NCBI RefSeq assembly: GCF_014298075.1
Contig: NZ_CP060418.1
Location: forward strand, 496,001-560,000
Length of the DNA: 64,000 bases
From: Enterobacter sp. JUb54
GTDB taxonomy: Bacteria; Pseudomonadota; Gammaproteobacteria; Enterobacterales; Enterobacteriaceae
Direction: 5' to 3'
Of this stretch, positions 52,889-61,727 are shown piece after piece. The position numbers and the translations under genes are program-made. Numbering within the stretch: position 1 is the stretch's first letter; each line of letters starts with the position of its first letter. The notes under the pieces are model-generated. The model searched no databases, was not told where the DNA came from, and saw only the letters and a list, made by a program, of their open reading frames with translations.

Positions 52889-54061
52889 ATGCCGTTGAAA
52901 GGCCGTTTTTTTATTGCTGTAACTTTGCTCGCTTCGAGCGTTTCTTGCGCATTTGCTGCTAATGATTTCCCCGCTACCGTGGCGCCGCCGTCGATTCAGG
53001 CTGGCTCCTGGGTACTCATGGATTATACCACCGGGCAGATACTGACTGCGGGCAATGAGCACCAGCAGCGTAACCCTGCCAGTCTGACGAAATTAATGAC
53101 CGGCTATGTGGTCGATCGCGCGATCGACAGCCACCGCATCACCTTTGACGATATCGTCACCGTCGGCCGCGATGCCTGGGCCAAAGGCAACCCGGTATTT
53201 GACGGCTCGTCACTGATGTTCCTGAAGCAAGGTGACCGGGTCAGCGTGCGCGATTTAAGCCGCGGACTTATTGTCGATTCCGGTAACGACGCCTGCGTGG
53301 CGCTGGCGGATTATGTGGCCGGCGGCCAACCACAGTTCGTCGCCTTGATGAACAGCTATGTTGAAAAACTGCATCTGCAGGATACCCATTTTGAAACCGT
53401 GCATGGTCTTGATGCGCCGGGCCAGCACAGTTCCGCCTACGATCTGGCGGTACTGTCACGGGCGATCATTCACGGCGAGCCTGACGTCTACCATATGTAC
53501 AGCCAAAAAAGCCTGACATGGAATGGTATCACCCAGCAGAACCGCAACGGGCTGCTGTGGGATAAAACCATGAATGTCGATGGCCTGAAGACCGGGCACA
53601 CCTCAGGCGCCGGCTTTAACCTGATTGCCTCTGCGGTTGACGGCAAACGTCGTCTTATTGCCGTGGTGATGGGCGCCGACAGCCCGAAAGGGCGCGAACA
53701 GCAGGCGGCGAAGCTGCTGCACTGGGGCCAGCAAAACTTCGATACCGTCCAGGTGCTGCAAAAGGGCAAAAAAGTCGGCAGCGAGCAGATCTGGTACGGC
53801 GATAAAGATCACATCGAGCTGGGCACCGATCAGGACTTCTGGTTAGCGCTGCCGAAGTCGGAAGTGTCACGCATCAAAGCGAAATATGTGCTGGATAAGA
53901 AAGATCTCGAAGCGCCGATTGCCGCCAACCAGCGGGTGGGCGAAATTTCACTGTACGATGGTGACAAAGTGGTGGCCCACTGGCCGCTGGTCACTCTGGA
54001 GAGCGTCGGCAAGGGCGGGTTCTTCTCGCGATTGAGCGATTATCTGCACCACGGCCTGTAA
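52889..54061 (+). CDS. dacD: D-alanyl-D-alanine carboxypeptidase DacD (PBP6b)
   Basis: DacD trims the terminal D-Ala of peptidoglycan pentapeptides in the periplasm. A signal peptide is visible ([17 protein letters not shown]). The active-site motifs are S65-LTK68, SGN in [13 protein letters not shown], and KTG in [14 protein letters not shown]. The C-terminal beta domain and the amphipathic membrane anchor ([15 protein letters not shown]) are present. The 390-residue length fits E. coli DacD (388). GAGGA lies just before the ATG. It is divergent from sbcB. Confidence 0.96.
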   Translation: MPLKGRFFIAVTLLASSVSCAFAANDFPATVAPPSIQAGSWVLMDYTTGQILTAGNEHQQRNPASLTKLMTGYVVDRAIDSHRITFDDIVTVGRDAWAKGNPVFDGSSLMFLKQGDRVSVRDLSRGLIVDSGNDACVALADYVAGGQPQFVALMNSYVEKLHLQDTHFETVHGLDAPGQHSSAYDLAVLSRAIIHGEPDVYHMYSQKSLTWNGITQQNRNGLLWDKTMNVDGLKTGHTSGAGFNLIASAVDGKRRLIAVVMGADSPKGREQQAAKLLHWGQQNFDTVQVLQKGKKVGSEQIWYGDKDHIELGTDQDFWLALPKSEVSRIKAKYVLDKKDLEAPIAANQRVGEISLYDGDKVVAHWPLVTLESVGKGGFFSRLSDYLHHGL

Positions 54062-54067
54062 TCTTTA

Positions 54068-54090
54068 TGCCCCGTTCGGGGCATTTTTTT
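54068..54090 (+). terminator. Terminator after dacD
   Basis: TGCCCCG-TT-CGGGGCA followed by eight T residues, seven bases after dacD. Confidence 0.93.
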
Positions 54091-54156
54091 TGGATAATAT
54101 TACGGCAACTCTGCGAATCAACTCACATACTGAACCTCATCGCCTGGTTACACTTC

Positions 54157-54172
54157 ATGTATATTTATACAG
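54157..54172 (+). promoter_or_regulatory. Degenerate LexA box upstream of sbmC
   Basis: ATGT-ATATTTAT-ACAG matches the SOS consensus CTGT-N8-ACAG at all but the first base, 24 bases before the sbmC ATG. E. coli sbmC is LexA-controlled, so this fits; strength is uncertain. Confidence 0.55.
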
Positions 54173-54195
54173 TTGTTATTAACAGTGGAGGCAGC

Positions 54196-54669
54196 ATGGA
54201 ATATCACGTTAAGTCCGTCGGCAAACGTAACATTGCCGGGTTTCACCTGGTGGGGCCGTGGGAACAGACCGTTAAGCAGGGTTTTGAACAACTGATGGCG
54301 TGGGTCACAAACCATCAGGTGCCGGCGCAGGAGTGGGTGGCCGTTTACTACGATAACCCAGACCAGGTGCCGCCCGAGAAACTGCGCTGCGATACGGTGG
54401 TTACCGTGGCGGAAGATTATGTTATCCCACCCGGCAGCGAAGGGGTGATTCTCACCGAGATCGCTGGAGGAGAGTACGCGTTCGCCCGCGCGCGGGTGGA
54501 AAATCATGACTTCTCCACGCCGTGGCTGGCCTTCTTCAACAGCCTGATGCAGGACAAGGCGTACCACATTGCGGAAAAACCGTGCTTCGAGCTTTATCTG
54601 AACGACGGCAATCAGGACGGCTACTGGGACATTGAAATGTATGTCGCGGTGACGCCGGTCGGGGAGTAA
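54196..54669 (+). CDS. sbmC: DNA gyrase inhibitor SbmC (GyrI)
   Basis: SbmC binds DNA gyrase and protects against microcin B17 and some gyrase poisons. The 157-residue protein equals the E. coli one in length and shares [55 protein letters not shown] and the C-terminal [12 protein letters not shown], the GyrI-like fold. ATG 54196 is chosen because GGAGG lies six bases upstream; earlier in-frame codons extend into the dacD terminator. A LexA-like box precedes it. Confidence 0.95.
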   Translation: MEYHVKSVGKRNIAGFHLVGPWEQTVKQGFEQLMAWVTNHQVPAQEWVAVYYDNPDQVPPEKLRCDTVVTVAEDYVIPPGSEGVILTEIAGGEYAFARARVENHDFSTPWLAFFNSLMQDKAYHIAEKPCFELYLNDGNQDGYWDIEMYVAVTPVGE

Positions 54670-54774
54670 CCCGATAATCCCTCTGTGAAAAGGTTTTTTT
54701 GATCGGCGTGCTGCTTATAGTGAAAAAGCAGTTACAATTGGCCTTTGCTACCTGCTTTCTTGCTGGAGAGCGTT

Positions 54775-55833
54775 GTGCGCGCTGATAAATCACTCAAGCC
54801 TTTCGAAATTCGTCTGTATCGCCACTATCGCGTGGTACATGGTATTCGAATTGCTCTGGCCTTTGTCCTCACTTTTTTGCTGGTTCGTCTGCTGAATGTG
54901 CCGGAAGGCACCTGGCCGCTGATCACCCTGGTGGTGGTGATGGGGCCAATTTCCTTCTGGGGCAACGTGGTGCCGCGTGCTTTTGAACGTATCGGCGGTA
55001 CCATTTTAGGTTCGGCGCTGGGGCTGGTGGCGCTCAAGCTTGAACTGATCTCCTTACCCATAATGGTGCTGTGGTGCGGCCTGGCCATGTTTCTCTGCGG
55101 CTGGCTGGCGCTGGGCAAAAAGCCCTATCAGGCGCTGCTTATCGGCATCACGTTATCGGTGGTGGTCGGGGCGCCGCCCGGCGATATGCATACCGCGCTC
55201 TGGCGAAGCGGCGATGTTATCTTCGGCTCGTTGCTGGCGATGCTGTTCACCGGCATCTGGCCACAGCGGGCATTTCTGCACTGGCGCATTCAGATGGCCA
55301 ACTATGTCACCGCCTTCAACCGTCTGTATCAGGCTGGTTTTTCCCCTAACCTGGTGGAGCGACCGCGTCTGGAAAAACACCTGCAGAAGGTGCTGAACGA
55401 TGTGGTCAAAATGCGCGGCCTGATTACCCCGGCCAGCAAAGAGACCCATATCCAGAAAGCCATTTTCGAGGCGATTCAGACCGTGAGCCGCAATCTGGTC
55501 TGCATGCTTGAACTGCAGATCAACGCCTACTGGATTTCCCGTCCCGGCCATTTTGTGATGCTGAACGCCCATACGCTGCGCGAAACCCAGCAGATGACCC
55601 AGCAAACCTTGCTGACTATTGCGCATGCCTTGTATGAAGGTAACCCGCAGCCCATTCGCGCCAACACCGAAAAACTCAACGAGGTTGTGGCTGAACTGCG
55701 CCAGCTGATGAACGAGCATAAGGGGGAAAACCTGTCGGAAACCCCCATTCATGGCTACGTCTGGCTGAGCATCGAACTGGCGCGCCAGCTTGAGCTGCTG
55801 TCGAATTTAATCTGCCGGGCGCTGCGTAAATAA
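54775..55833 (+). CDS. yeeA: YeeA, FUSC-type inner-membrane protein
   Basis: This 352-residue protein equals E. coli YeeA in length and start (VRADKSLKPFEIR). It has about six N-terminal membrane helices (with PEGTWPLITLVVVMGPISFWG and WLALGKKPYQALLIG) and a cytoplasmic helical C-terminal half, the FUSC/AaeB-type layout of aromatic-acid efflux proteins. Transport activity is not established. The start is GTG at 54775, with GGAGA upstream. Confidence 0.93.
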   Translation: MRADKSLKPFEIRLYRHYRVVHGIRIALAFVLTFLLVRLLNVPEGTWPLITLVVVMGPISFWGNVVPRAFERIGGTILGSALGLVALKLELISLPIMVLWCGLAMFLCGWLALGKKPYQALLIGITLSVVVGAPPGDMHTALWRSGDVIFGSLLAMLFTGIWPQRAFLHWRIQMANYVTAFNRLYQAGFSPNLVERPRLEKHLQKVLNDVVKMRGLITPASKETHIQKAIFEAIQTVSRNLVCMLELQINAYWISRPGHFVMLNAHTLRETQQMTQQTLLTIAHALYEGNPQPIRANTEKLNEVVAELRQLMNEHKGENLSETPIHGYVWLSIELARQLELLSNLICRALRK

Positions 55834-56001
55834 AAGCCAGATGCACGCAATTTGCCCACAGGTTGCTTCGATTCAGCTGCATTTAGGGTTATGATAAACG
55901 TAAAGGAAAAAACATTGTCATCAGCGTCTGCTAACAGTTATGTTAGCCCTATATAGCAGTCGCTTTAGCGAATCCGAATCTCAAATATTAGGGGTGTAAA
56001 A

Positions 56002-56325
56002 ATGGAAACAACTAAGCCTTCTTTCCAGGACGTACTGGAGTTTGTTCGCCTGTATCGTCGTAAGAACAAATTGCAGCGTGAAATTCAGGACGTTGAGAAA
56101 AAGATCCGTGACAACCAGAAGCGCGTACTGCTGCTGGACAACCTCAGTGACTACATCAAGCCAGGCATGAGCGTTGAAGCCATTCAGGGCATTATTGCCA
56201 GCATGAAAAGCGATTACGAAGATCGTGTTGATGACTACATCATCAAAAATGCTGAGCTGTCCAAAGAACGCCGCGACATTTCCAAAAAGCTGAAAGTGAT
56301 TGGCGAAGCGAAAGTCGAAGAGTAA
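56002..56325 (+). CDS. yeeX: YeeX (UPF0265/DUF496)
   Basis: This 107-residue, highly charged helical protein is nearly identical to E. coli YeeX (109 residues) up to its last few residues: [37 protein letters not shown] and [20 protein letters not shown]. It looks like a coiled-coil cytoplasmic protein. Function is unknown. AGGGGTGTAAA precedes the ATG. Confidence 0.95.
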   Translation: METTKPSFQDVLEFVRLYRRKNKLQREIQDVEKKIRDNQKRVLLLDNLSDYIKPGMSVEAIQGIIASMKSDYEDRVDDYIIKNAELSKERRDISKKLKVIGEAKVEE

Positions 56326-56486
56326 TCACGCTGTACCTGCCCGGTGGCGGCCCTCGTCGCCGGGAATTCCCCCTCTGATTTATCTCCTTCTCCCTGCGGT
56401 GAATGGCCTTGTCACGTGAATTTCTGCGCGCCACGGGGTTCACAATGGGCGATGACACATCATTTGACAGTGCGACGAGGAACATA

Positions 56487-57545
56487 ATGGACAATCTTTC
56501 GGCTTTCATTGCCGCTATTGCACCGCCGGATCGGGCGGCGATGGCGCGGGCGCAACAGCATCTGGACGGATTATTAAAACCGCCGGGTAGCCTGGGGCGA
56601 CTGGAAGCGCTGGCCGTACAACTGGCCGGTATGCCGGGGTTGCGCGGCGAGCTGCAGCTGATGGAGAAAGCCATCGTAGTGATGTGCGCCGATCATGGCG
56701 TCTGGCATGAAGGGGTTGCGATTTCACCTCAGGTGGTGACGGCGATTCAGGCAACAAACATGACCCGGAAAAATACCGGCGTCTGCGTGCTGGCGGCGCA
56801 GGCCGGAGCCCAGGTGCACGTGATTGATGCCGGTATCGACGCGGAGCCGATTCCCGGTCTGGTGAATATGAAAGTCGCGCGCGGCAGCGCTAACATTGCC
56901 CACACGGCGGCCATGAGTCGCGAACAGGCGACGGCGCTGCTGGTCGCCAGCATTGGCTATACCCGCGAGCTGGCGGCTCAAGGAGTCAAGGTGTTTGGCG
57001 TCGGCGAACTGGGCATGGCCAACACCACCCCCGCGGCGGCCGTGGTTAGCGTACTGACCGGCAATGATGCCCATGAGGTGGTTGGCATTGGCGCTAACCT
57101 GCCGGTGTCTCAGCTGGCGCACAAAGCCGACGTCGTGCGGCGGGCGATTGCGGTCAATCAACCGCAGGCGGACGATGGCCTGGATGTACTGGCGAAAGTG
57201 GGCGGGTTTGATCTGGTCGGTATGGCCGGCGTGATGCTGGGCGCGGCATCCTGCGGGTTGCCGGTGGTGCTGGACGGTTTTCTGTCTTATGCCTCGGCGC
57301 TGGCGGCCTGTCGTCTGGCGCCTGGGGTTCACCCGTATCTGATCCCGTCGCATCTGTCGGCGGAAAAAGGGGCGCGTATCGCACTGGAACACCTGCAGCT
57401 GGAACCTTATCTCAACATGGGGATGCGCTTAGGCGAAGGCAGCGGGGCGGCGCTGGCGATGCATCTGGTGCAGGCGGCCTGCACGATTTACAACGAAATG
57501 GGGACGCTGGCAGAAAGCAATATTGTGCTGCCGGAAGGTCACTAA
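56487..57545 (+). CDS. cobT: Nicotinate-nucleotide--dimethylbenzimidazole phosphoribosyltransferase
   Basis: CobT makes alpha-ribazole phosphate for the lower ligand of cobalamin. The 352-residue protein shows [52 protein letters not shown], the catalytic-Glu region [16 protein letters not shown], and [15 protein letters not shown]. The ATG at 56487 is chosen because CGAGGAA precedes it; longer versions add a tail with no homology. In E. coli cobT is followed by neither shiA nor a SAH-hydrolase-like gene; cobU and cobS are not adjacent here. Confidence 0.96.
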   Translation: MDNLSAFIAAIAPPDRAAMARAQQHLDGLLKPPGSLGRLEALAVQLAGMPGLRGELQLMEKAIVVMCADHGVWHEGVAISPQVVTAIQATNMTRKNTGVCVLAAQAGAQVHVIDAGIDAEPIPGLVNMKVARGSANIAHTAAMSREQATALLVASIGYTRELAAQGVKVFGVGELGMANTTPAAAVVSVLTGNDAHEVVGIGANLPVSQLAHKADVVRRAIAVNQPQADDGLDVLAKVGGFDLVGMAGVMLGAASCGLPVVLDGFLSYASALAACRLAPGVHPYLIPSHLSAEKGARIALEHLQLEPYLNMGMRLGEGSGAALAMHLVQAACTIYNEMGTLAESNIVLPEGH

Positions 57546-57589
57546 CCCGTCATCAGGGCGACAGCCGTCGCCCTGATATCCACACGGAT

Positions 57590-58699
57590 TTAGAGCGCCT
57601 GTTGCCACACGTTCTGCGGTAGCAGGTAGACCGCAGCCGGCGCCTGCATCCCTGCCGTCACGATATGCTTGATACCGCTGGCCATCACCGCCAGGGTGAC
57701 GTCAAAGGCGTTGAGGCTGTCGCCAAATCCGGCGGTCAGGTTCAGCATCGAGCCGTTGGCCATCAGATACACAGTTTTATCCTCCATCCGATAGGCATTG
57801 ATGAACGGCATGACCTCTTCATGGCTGAACTGACGCAGATAGCCACAGTCGATCTCTTCGGCAACGTGGCCCACGTTGAGGATAAATACCCCGTCTTTCG
57901 CCTTGTCCAGGGCCTGGCTGTTGACCACTTTTTTGCCGCCGGTTGCGGTAGCGACCACATCCGCAGAGGCGATGGCATCCTGTAAGTCGACAACATGCCA
58001 GCCATCATAGGCCGCCTGCAGGCGACGAGCGGGATCGATTTCGGCCACCATGACCTGTCCGCCAAAGGCTTTCGCCGAGGCAGCAACGCCTTGACCCACC
58101 AGGCCATAGCCGATCACCAGCACTTTTTTCTCATGCAGGGTCAGGTGGGTGGTCTGGAAAAAGGTGTGCCAGGCGGTGAGGCCAACCATGTGACGGTTAT
58201 GCAAACCTTCTTTCACCGGCAGATCGTCCCAGTTAAAAATCGGGTAGCCGGGACGGATATCGCCCAGGCGGCTGACGCCGGAGCCGGTGGCTTCCAGGCC
58301 GGCAACGATATTGCCAAACTCGCCGCGCTGGTGGAGCAGAGTGGTAATATCCGCCCCCATTTCGCACAGATGAGTTGGTTCCCAGGCAATGGCCTGCTCC
58401 CAGGATTGCTGCCAGTCGGCATCGCTCATGTCGCGCCAGGCGCAGGCCTCAGCGCCGCGCTCGACCAGCCAGGCGACCACATCATCCTGAACGGTGGTCG
58501 GGTTGCAGGTGGTCAGAAAGACTTTTGCCCCTTTTTCGAGGATCCCCTGCACCAGTGGGATCATTTTCATATCCAGATGCATGCAGCAGGCCAGTCGCAC
58601 CTGGCTCAGGTCTGGAAGCGCGGCAACCTGGCGCAGCGTCCGCGGCATATTCTGGCGGGCCCATGCCACGTCTTTCGTAAAGTTTGTCTTATTATTCAT
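57590..58699 (-). CDS. S-adenosylhomocysteine hydrolase-like protein with altered active site
   Basis: This 369-residue protein has the overall build of SAH hydrolase: TTCNPTTVQDDVVAWL, the NAD-binding VLVIGYGLVGQGVAASAKAFG, VVATATGGKKVVN and FILNVGHVAEEID with its conserved His. Aligned by eye with the human enzyme, Lys186, Asn191 and His301 positions are kept but Asp131 (here Met in CEMGAD), Glu156 (Ala in LEATGSG), Asp190 (His) and Cys195 (Val) appear replaced. It is also shorter than the usual 430 residues. Enterobacteria normally clear SAH with Pfs/LuxS. It may act on another adenosyl or nucleoside thioether, or be regulatory. The neighbouring gene on the same strand encodes a lipoate-ligase-like protein. 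Confidence 0.8.
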   Translation of the reverse strand: MNNKTNFTKDVAWARQNMPRTLRQVAALPDLSQVRLACCMHLDMKMIPLVQGILEKGAKVFLTTCNPTTVQDDVVAWLVERGAEACAWRDMSDADWQQSWEQAIAWEPTHLCEMGADITTLLHQRGEFGNIVAGLEATGSGVSRLGDIRPGYPIFNWDDLPVKEGLHNRHMVGLTAWHTFFQTTHLTLHEKKVLVIGYGLVGQGVAASAKAFGGQVMVAEIDPARRLQAAYDGWHVVDLQDAIASADVVATATGGKKVVNSQALDKAKDGVFILNVGHVAEEIDCGYLRQFSHEEVMPFINAYRMEDKTVYLMANGSMLNLTAGFGDSLNAFDVTLAVMASGIKHIVTAGMQAPAAVYLLPQNVWQQAL

Positions 58700-58823
58700 G
58701 GTATTGTGACCTTCAGTGCGTAGAGCGGGTTAGTCCCCGATGGAAAAAAGGATTCTAGCGTAATGCGTGGGAATCCGGTAACGACAGCGCATCACGGCTG
58801 TCTGTCGTCGCCGCTGAGTGGTT

Positions 58824-59564
58824 CTAAGCAGGCGAGTGCAGCTGTTGCGCCAGCGCCTGGCGAAAACGATCCAGCAGGTTGGTCTCACCGGGCAGCAGCT
58901 CCGATAGCGAGACGGTTTTATCGGCCCGATAGACCCGGCCGCTGTTGAGCCTGGCTTCGAACGCATTTGCCGCCTGATGTGCCGCGGGCAGATCGGCTTC
59001 CAGTAAGATCACCGCATGGGCGAGGACGATATGCCCCTCGCCCTGCGAAAGAGGCCGCCAGTACTGGGCGGTTCCGGCAATTTTGCGCACATCCTCGCCC
59101 TCGCCGCAGGCCAGGTTGTAGCGCCCGTCGCAGAACGAACCGGTGACCGACTGAAAATGGCTGGTGACGCCGAACGTCGCCAGGGTGCGCTGCAGCAGCC
59201 CGCAGAGCAGGAGATAGATCGGCTCCGCCGCTTCTCCCAGCGGTTGTGATACCGGCCAGGCGAGACTGAGATTGACGATCCCCGGGCCTTGCGGCACCAG
59301 CCCGCCGCCGGATCGGCGTATCCATACCGGCCAGCCGCGGTGGCTGAAAAGCGTGCTGACGTGGTCAAGCTCACTAAATTTGCGGTAGCTTCCCGGCACG
59401 ACAAACCCCTGCGGCGCCTGCCAGAGCTGGGCCACTGCCTGGCCATTACGCGCCAGCTCAATCAGTGGTTGCTCGGCAAGGGTCGGGTCGGGACAGAACC
59501 GCAGCGGGAGTTCCTGATGATGAAACTGCGCGGGCCAGCAGGCGGGACGGTTCTCCTGGATCAT
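58824..59564 (-). CDS. Lipoate-protein ligase A family protein
   Basis: This 246-residue protein belongs to the LplA/LipB/BirA fold. It shows the lipoyl/AMP-binding RRSGGG at 83-88 and the catalytic-lysine region VRKIAGTAQ with Lys161, corresponding to GRKIGG/S-type segments. It lacks the C-terminal accessory domain of E. coli LplA (337 residues) and so resembles LipM/LipL or shorter ligases. AAGGAG lies six bases before the ATG. It is 44 bases downstream of shiA and 124 before the SAH-hydrolase-like gene, so the three may share a transcript. Its target protein is unknown. Confidence 0.8.
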   Translation of the reverse strand: MIQENRPACWPAQFHHQELPLRFCPDPTLAEQPLIELARNGQAVAQLWQAPQGFVVPGSYRKFSELDHVSTLFSHRGWPVWIRRSGGGLVPQGPGIVNLSLAWPVSQPLGEAAEPIYLLLCGLLQRTLATFGVTSHFQSVTGSFCDGRYNLACGEGEDVRKIAGTAQYWRPLSQGEGHIVLAHAVILLEADLPAAHQAANAFEARLNSGRVYRADKTVSLSELLPGETNLLDRFRQALAQQLHSPA

Positions 59565-59608
59565 GACATCTCCTTATGGACGGCGGTTTCTCCGCCGTCC
59601 GCATGCTA

Positions 59609-60928
59609 TCAGGGGTGAGTTTTCTGTTTCATCAGCATCGCCGTGAGGGCAGAGAGCAGGCAGCCGACGGTCAGGTAAATCGCCACGCTGTGCCACGATC
59701 CTCCGGAGAAGGTCACTAACGCCGCCGCGATAAACGGCGTAAAACCGCCGCCAACCACGCTGGCCACCTGATAGCCGACACCGGCACCGCTGTAGCGGTA
59801 GCTGGCACCGAACATCTCGGTGAACATCGGCTGCTGGACGCACACCACCATATCATGGGCGATATTGGCCAGCATCAGGGCGAAAAACAGGATCCAGAAG
59901 TAAGACTGACTCTCCAGGGCCATAAAGAACGGGAAGGCGCTCAGGGTGCCGATCAGTGCACCGGTTATATAGATGCGTCGCCGGCCAAAGCGGTCAGCCA
60001 GCCAGGCGAAGCAGGGAATCGTCAAACAGCTGATGGCGCCGACCAGCAGGCCAATATTCAGGAACAGTTCGCGCGGTAGCCCGAGGTTCTGCGTAGAGTA
60101 ATTCAGGGCGAAGGCGGTCACGATATACATCGTTAACAGTTCGCACAGGCGCAGGGCGATGATCAGCAGAAACGCGCCGGGATGGCGGAGCAGGGCTTCG
60201 ATTACCGGCAGACGTTTTTTCTCCGCCGGTTGCGGTTTCTGCTGCTGATTTTCAAATTCCGCCGATTCGGCCATGCCGTTGCGGATCCACAGGGCGATCA
60301 ACACCAGCACCACGCTGAACAGGAAGGGCAAACGCCAGCCCCAGCTCAGGAACTGTTCGTCGGTGGTGTTGGCGCTAATCAGCGAGACCAGGCCGGTCGA
60401 GAGCAGCAGGCCGACACCATAACCCACCTGCACCCCGCTGCTGTAAAAGGCTTTTTTATGTTTTGGGGCGCTTTCCACGGCTAACAGCGCCGCGCCACCC
60501 CATTCACCGCCTACGGCGAAGCCCTGAATGGCTCGCAGGATGACCAGCAGAACCGGCGCCCACCAACCAATCTGGTTAAAGGAGGGAAGCAAACCGATGC
60601 AGGCGGTGGCAATGCCCATCATCCAGACGGTCATCATCAGCATCCGTTTACGTCCGAGACGATCGCCGAAATGGCCAAAGATAATGCCGCCTAACGGGCG
60701 AAACAGGAAACCGACGCCGAAGGTGGCGAAGGCTGCCAGGGTACCCATCGCGGGACTGACCTGCGGGAAAAACTCGCGGTTAAACACCAGCGCGGCGGTG
60801 ATGCCGTACAGCAAAAAGTCATACCAGTCGACTACCGCACCGGCAAAGCTGCCCCAGGCCGCTCTTCTGGCGCGATTAAGTGAACAAACCTCCTTGCCGG
60901 GGGGATGAGAAATAAGCGTTGAGTCCAT
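59609..60928 (-). CDS. shiA: Shikimate transporter
   Basis: ShiA is a proton-coupled shikimate importer of the metabolite:H+ symporter branch of the major facilitator superfamily. The 439-residue protein is very close to E. coli ShiA (438): SFAGAVVDWYDFLLYGITAA, FGHFGDRLGRKRML (the MFS loop 2-3 motif), RAIQGFAVGGEWGGAALL, and EMFGASYRYSGAGVGYQVAS. ATG 60928 is chosen because AGGA precedes it and the product begins MDSTLIS as in E. coli. In E. coli the long shiA leader is a target of the small RNA RyhB under iron limitation; the 290-base region upstream here leaves room for such a leader. Confidence 0.96.
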   Translation of the reverse strand: MDSTLISHPPGKEVCSLNRARRAAWGSFAGAVVDWYDFLLYGITAALVFNREFFPQVSPAMGTLAAFATFGVGFLFRPLGGIIFGHFGDRLGRKRMLMMTVWMMGIATACIGLLPSFNQIGWWAPVLLVILRAIQGFAVGGEWGGAALLAVESAPKHKKAFYSSGVQVGYGVGLLLSTGLVSLISANTTDEQFLSWGWRLPFLFSVVLVLIALWIRNGMAESAEFENQQQKPQPAEKKRLPVIEALLRHPGAFLLIIALRLCELLTMYIVTAFALNYSTQNLGLPRELFLNIGLLVGAISCLTIPCFAWLADRFGRRRIYITGALIGTLSAFPFFMALESQSYFWILFFALMLANIAHDMVVCVQQPMFTEMFGASYRYSGAGVGYQVASVVGGGFTPFIAAALVTFSGGSWHSVAIYLTVGCLLSALTAMLMKQKTHP

Positions 60929-61219
60929 ACTAATCCTGTCTGTTGTCATATTTGTCATTATTGGAATGAGACGCAGTCTTAGCCACGTCTTTACAGAGAC
61001 TACCGCGCAGGCCGGGCAGAGAAAAGATTTTTACCGGAGACGTTACATAAATGGCAAAAAACGTTCTTTTTATCACCAGGTGTAAACATAAGTTCGGAGG
61101 GCTCTGAAATGCGGAAATATTTTTAATCCAGAACCTCACAACCCGGGGCTGACATCTTTTAAGAATTGACCCTAATGGTTTACAATTAACAAAACTCCAA
61201 TTACGGAATGGTGAGCAAA

Positions 61220-61717
61220 ATGCGTCTACTTTTCGCAGTGTTATTTTGTGTTATGGCTGTGCCAAATGCGTTTGCAGAAAAACTGCCTGCCCCTACGGGC
61301 AAGCCCGTTTTAACCATTTCCGGCCTGATTGGGAATACCAATGTTGGCGATACCGCGGTGTTTGACCGGGATATGCTGGAAAAACTGGGGATGGAGACGA
61401 TTGTGACCACCACGCCATGGTACTCAGGCAAGGTGCGTTTCGATGGTGTTTCCCTTAAGAAATTGATGGATTTAGTGGGCGCTAAAGGTGAAACCGCAAA
61501 GGTTATTGCCCTTAATGATTATACGACTACCGTCCCGCTCGAAGACTTCCGCAAGTTCCCGACGATTCTGGCGCTAAAAATGAACGGCGAATATATGCAG
61601 ATCCGCGATAAAGGCCCTTTATTTATTGTTTATCCGTACGACAGTAGCCCGGAACTACAGAATCAGATCTATTATTCCCGTTCGTCATGGCAAGTTTCAA
61701 AAATTATCATTGAGTAA
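61220..61717 (+). CDS. Secreted molybdopterin-domain-like protein
   Basis: This 165-residue protein has a signal peptide (LLFAVLFCVMAVPNAFA) and a domain resembling the oxidoreductase molybdopterin-binding (SUOX/MsrP-type) fold: KPVLTISGLIGN, WYSGKVRFDGVSLKKLMDLVGAKG, IALNDYTTTVPLEDFRKFPTILALKMNG and RDKGPLFIVYPYD. It is much shorter than true sulfite-oxidase-type enzymes and lacks an obvious cofactor-binding Cys after the signal, so a sensory or structural role is more likely. An ATG four codons earlier (61208) is possible. It ends 10 bases before a GGDEF-EAL gene and probably partners it. Confidence 0.75.
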   Translation: MRLLFAVLFCVMAVPNAFAEKLPAPTGKPVLTISGLIGNTNVGDTAVFDRDMLEKLGMETIVTTTPWYSGKVRFDGVSLKKLMDLVGAKGETAKVIALNDYTTTVPLEDFRKFPTILALKMNGEYMQIRDKGPLFIVYPYDSSPELQNQIYYSRSSWQVSKIIIE

Positions 61718-61727
61718 GGGTTTGATC

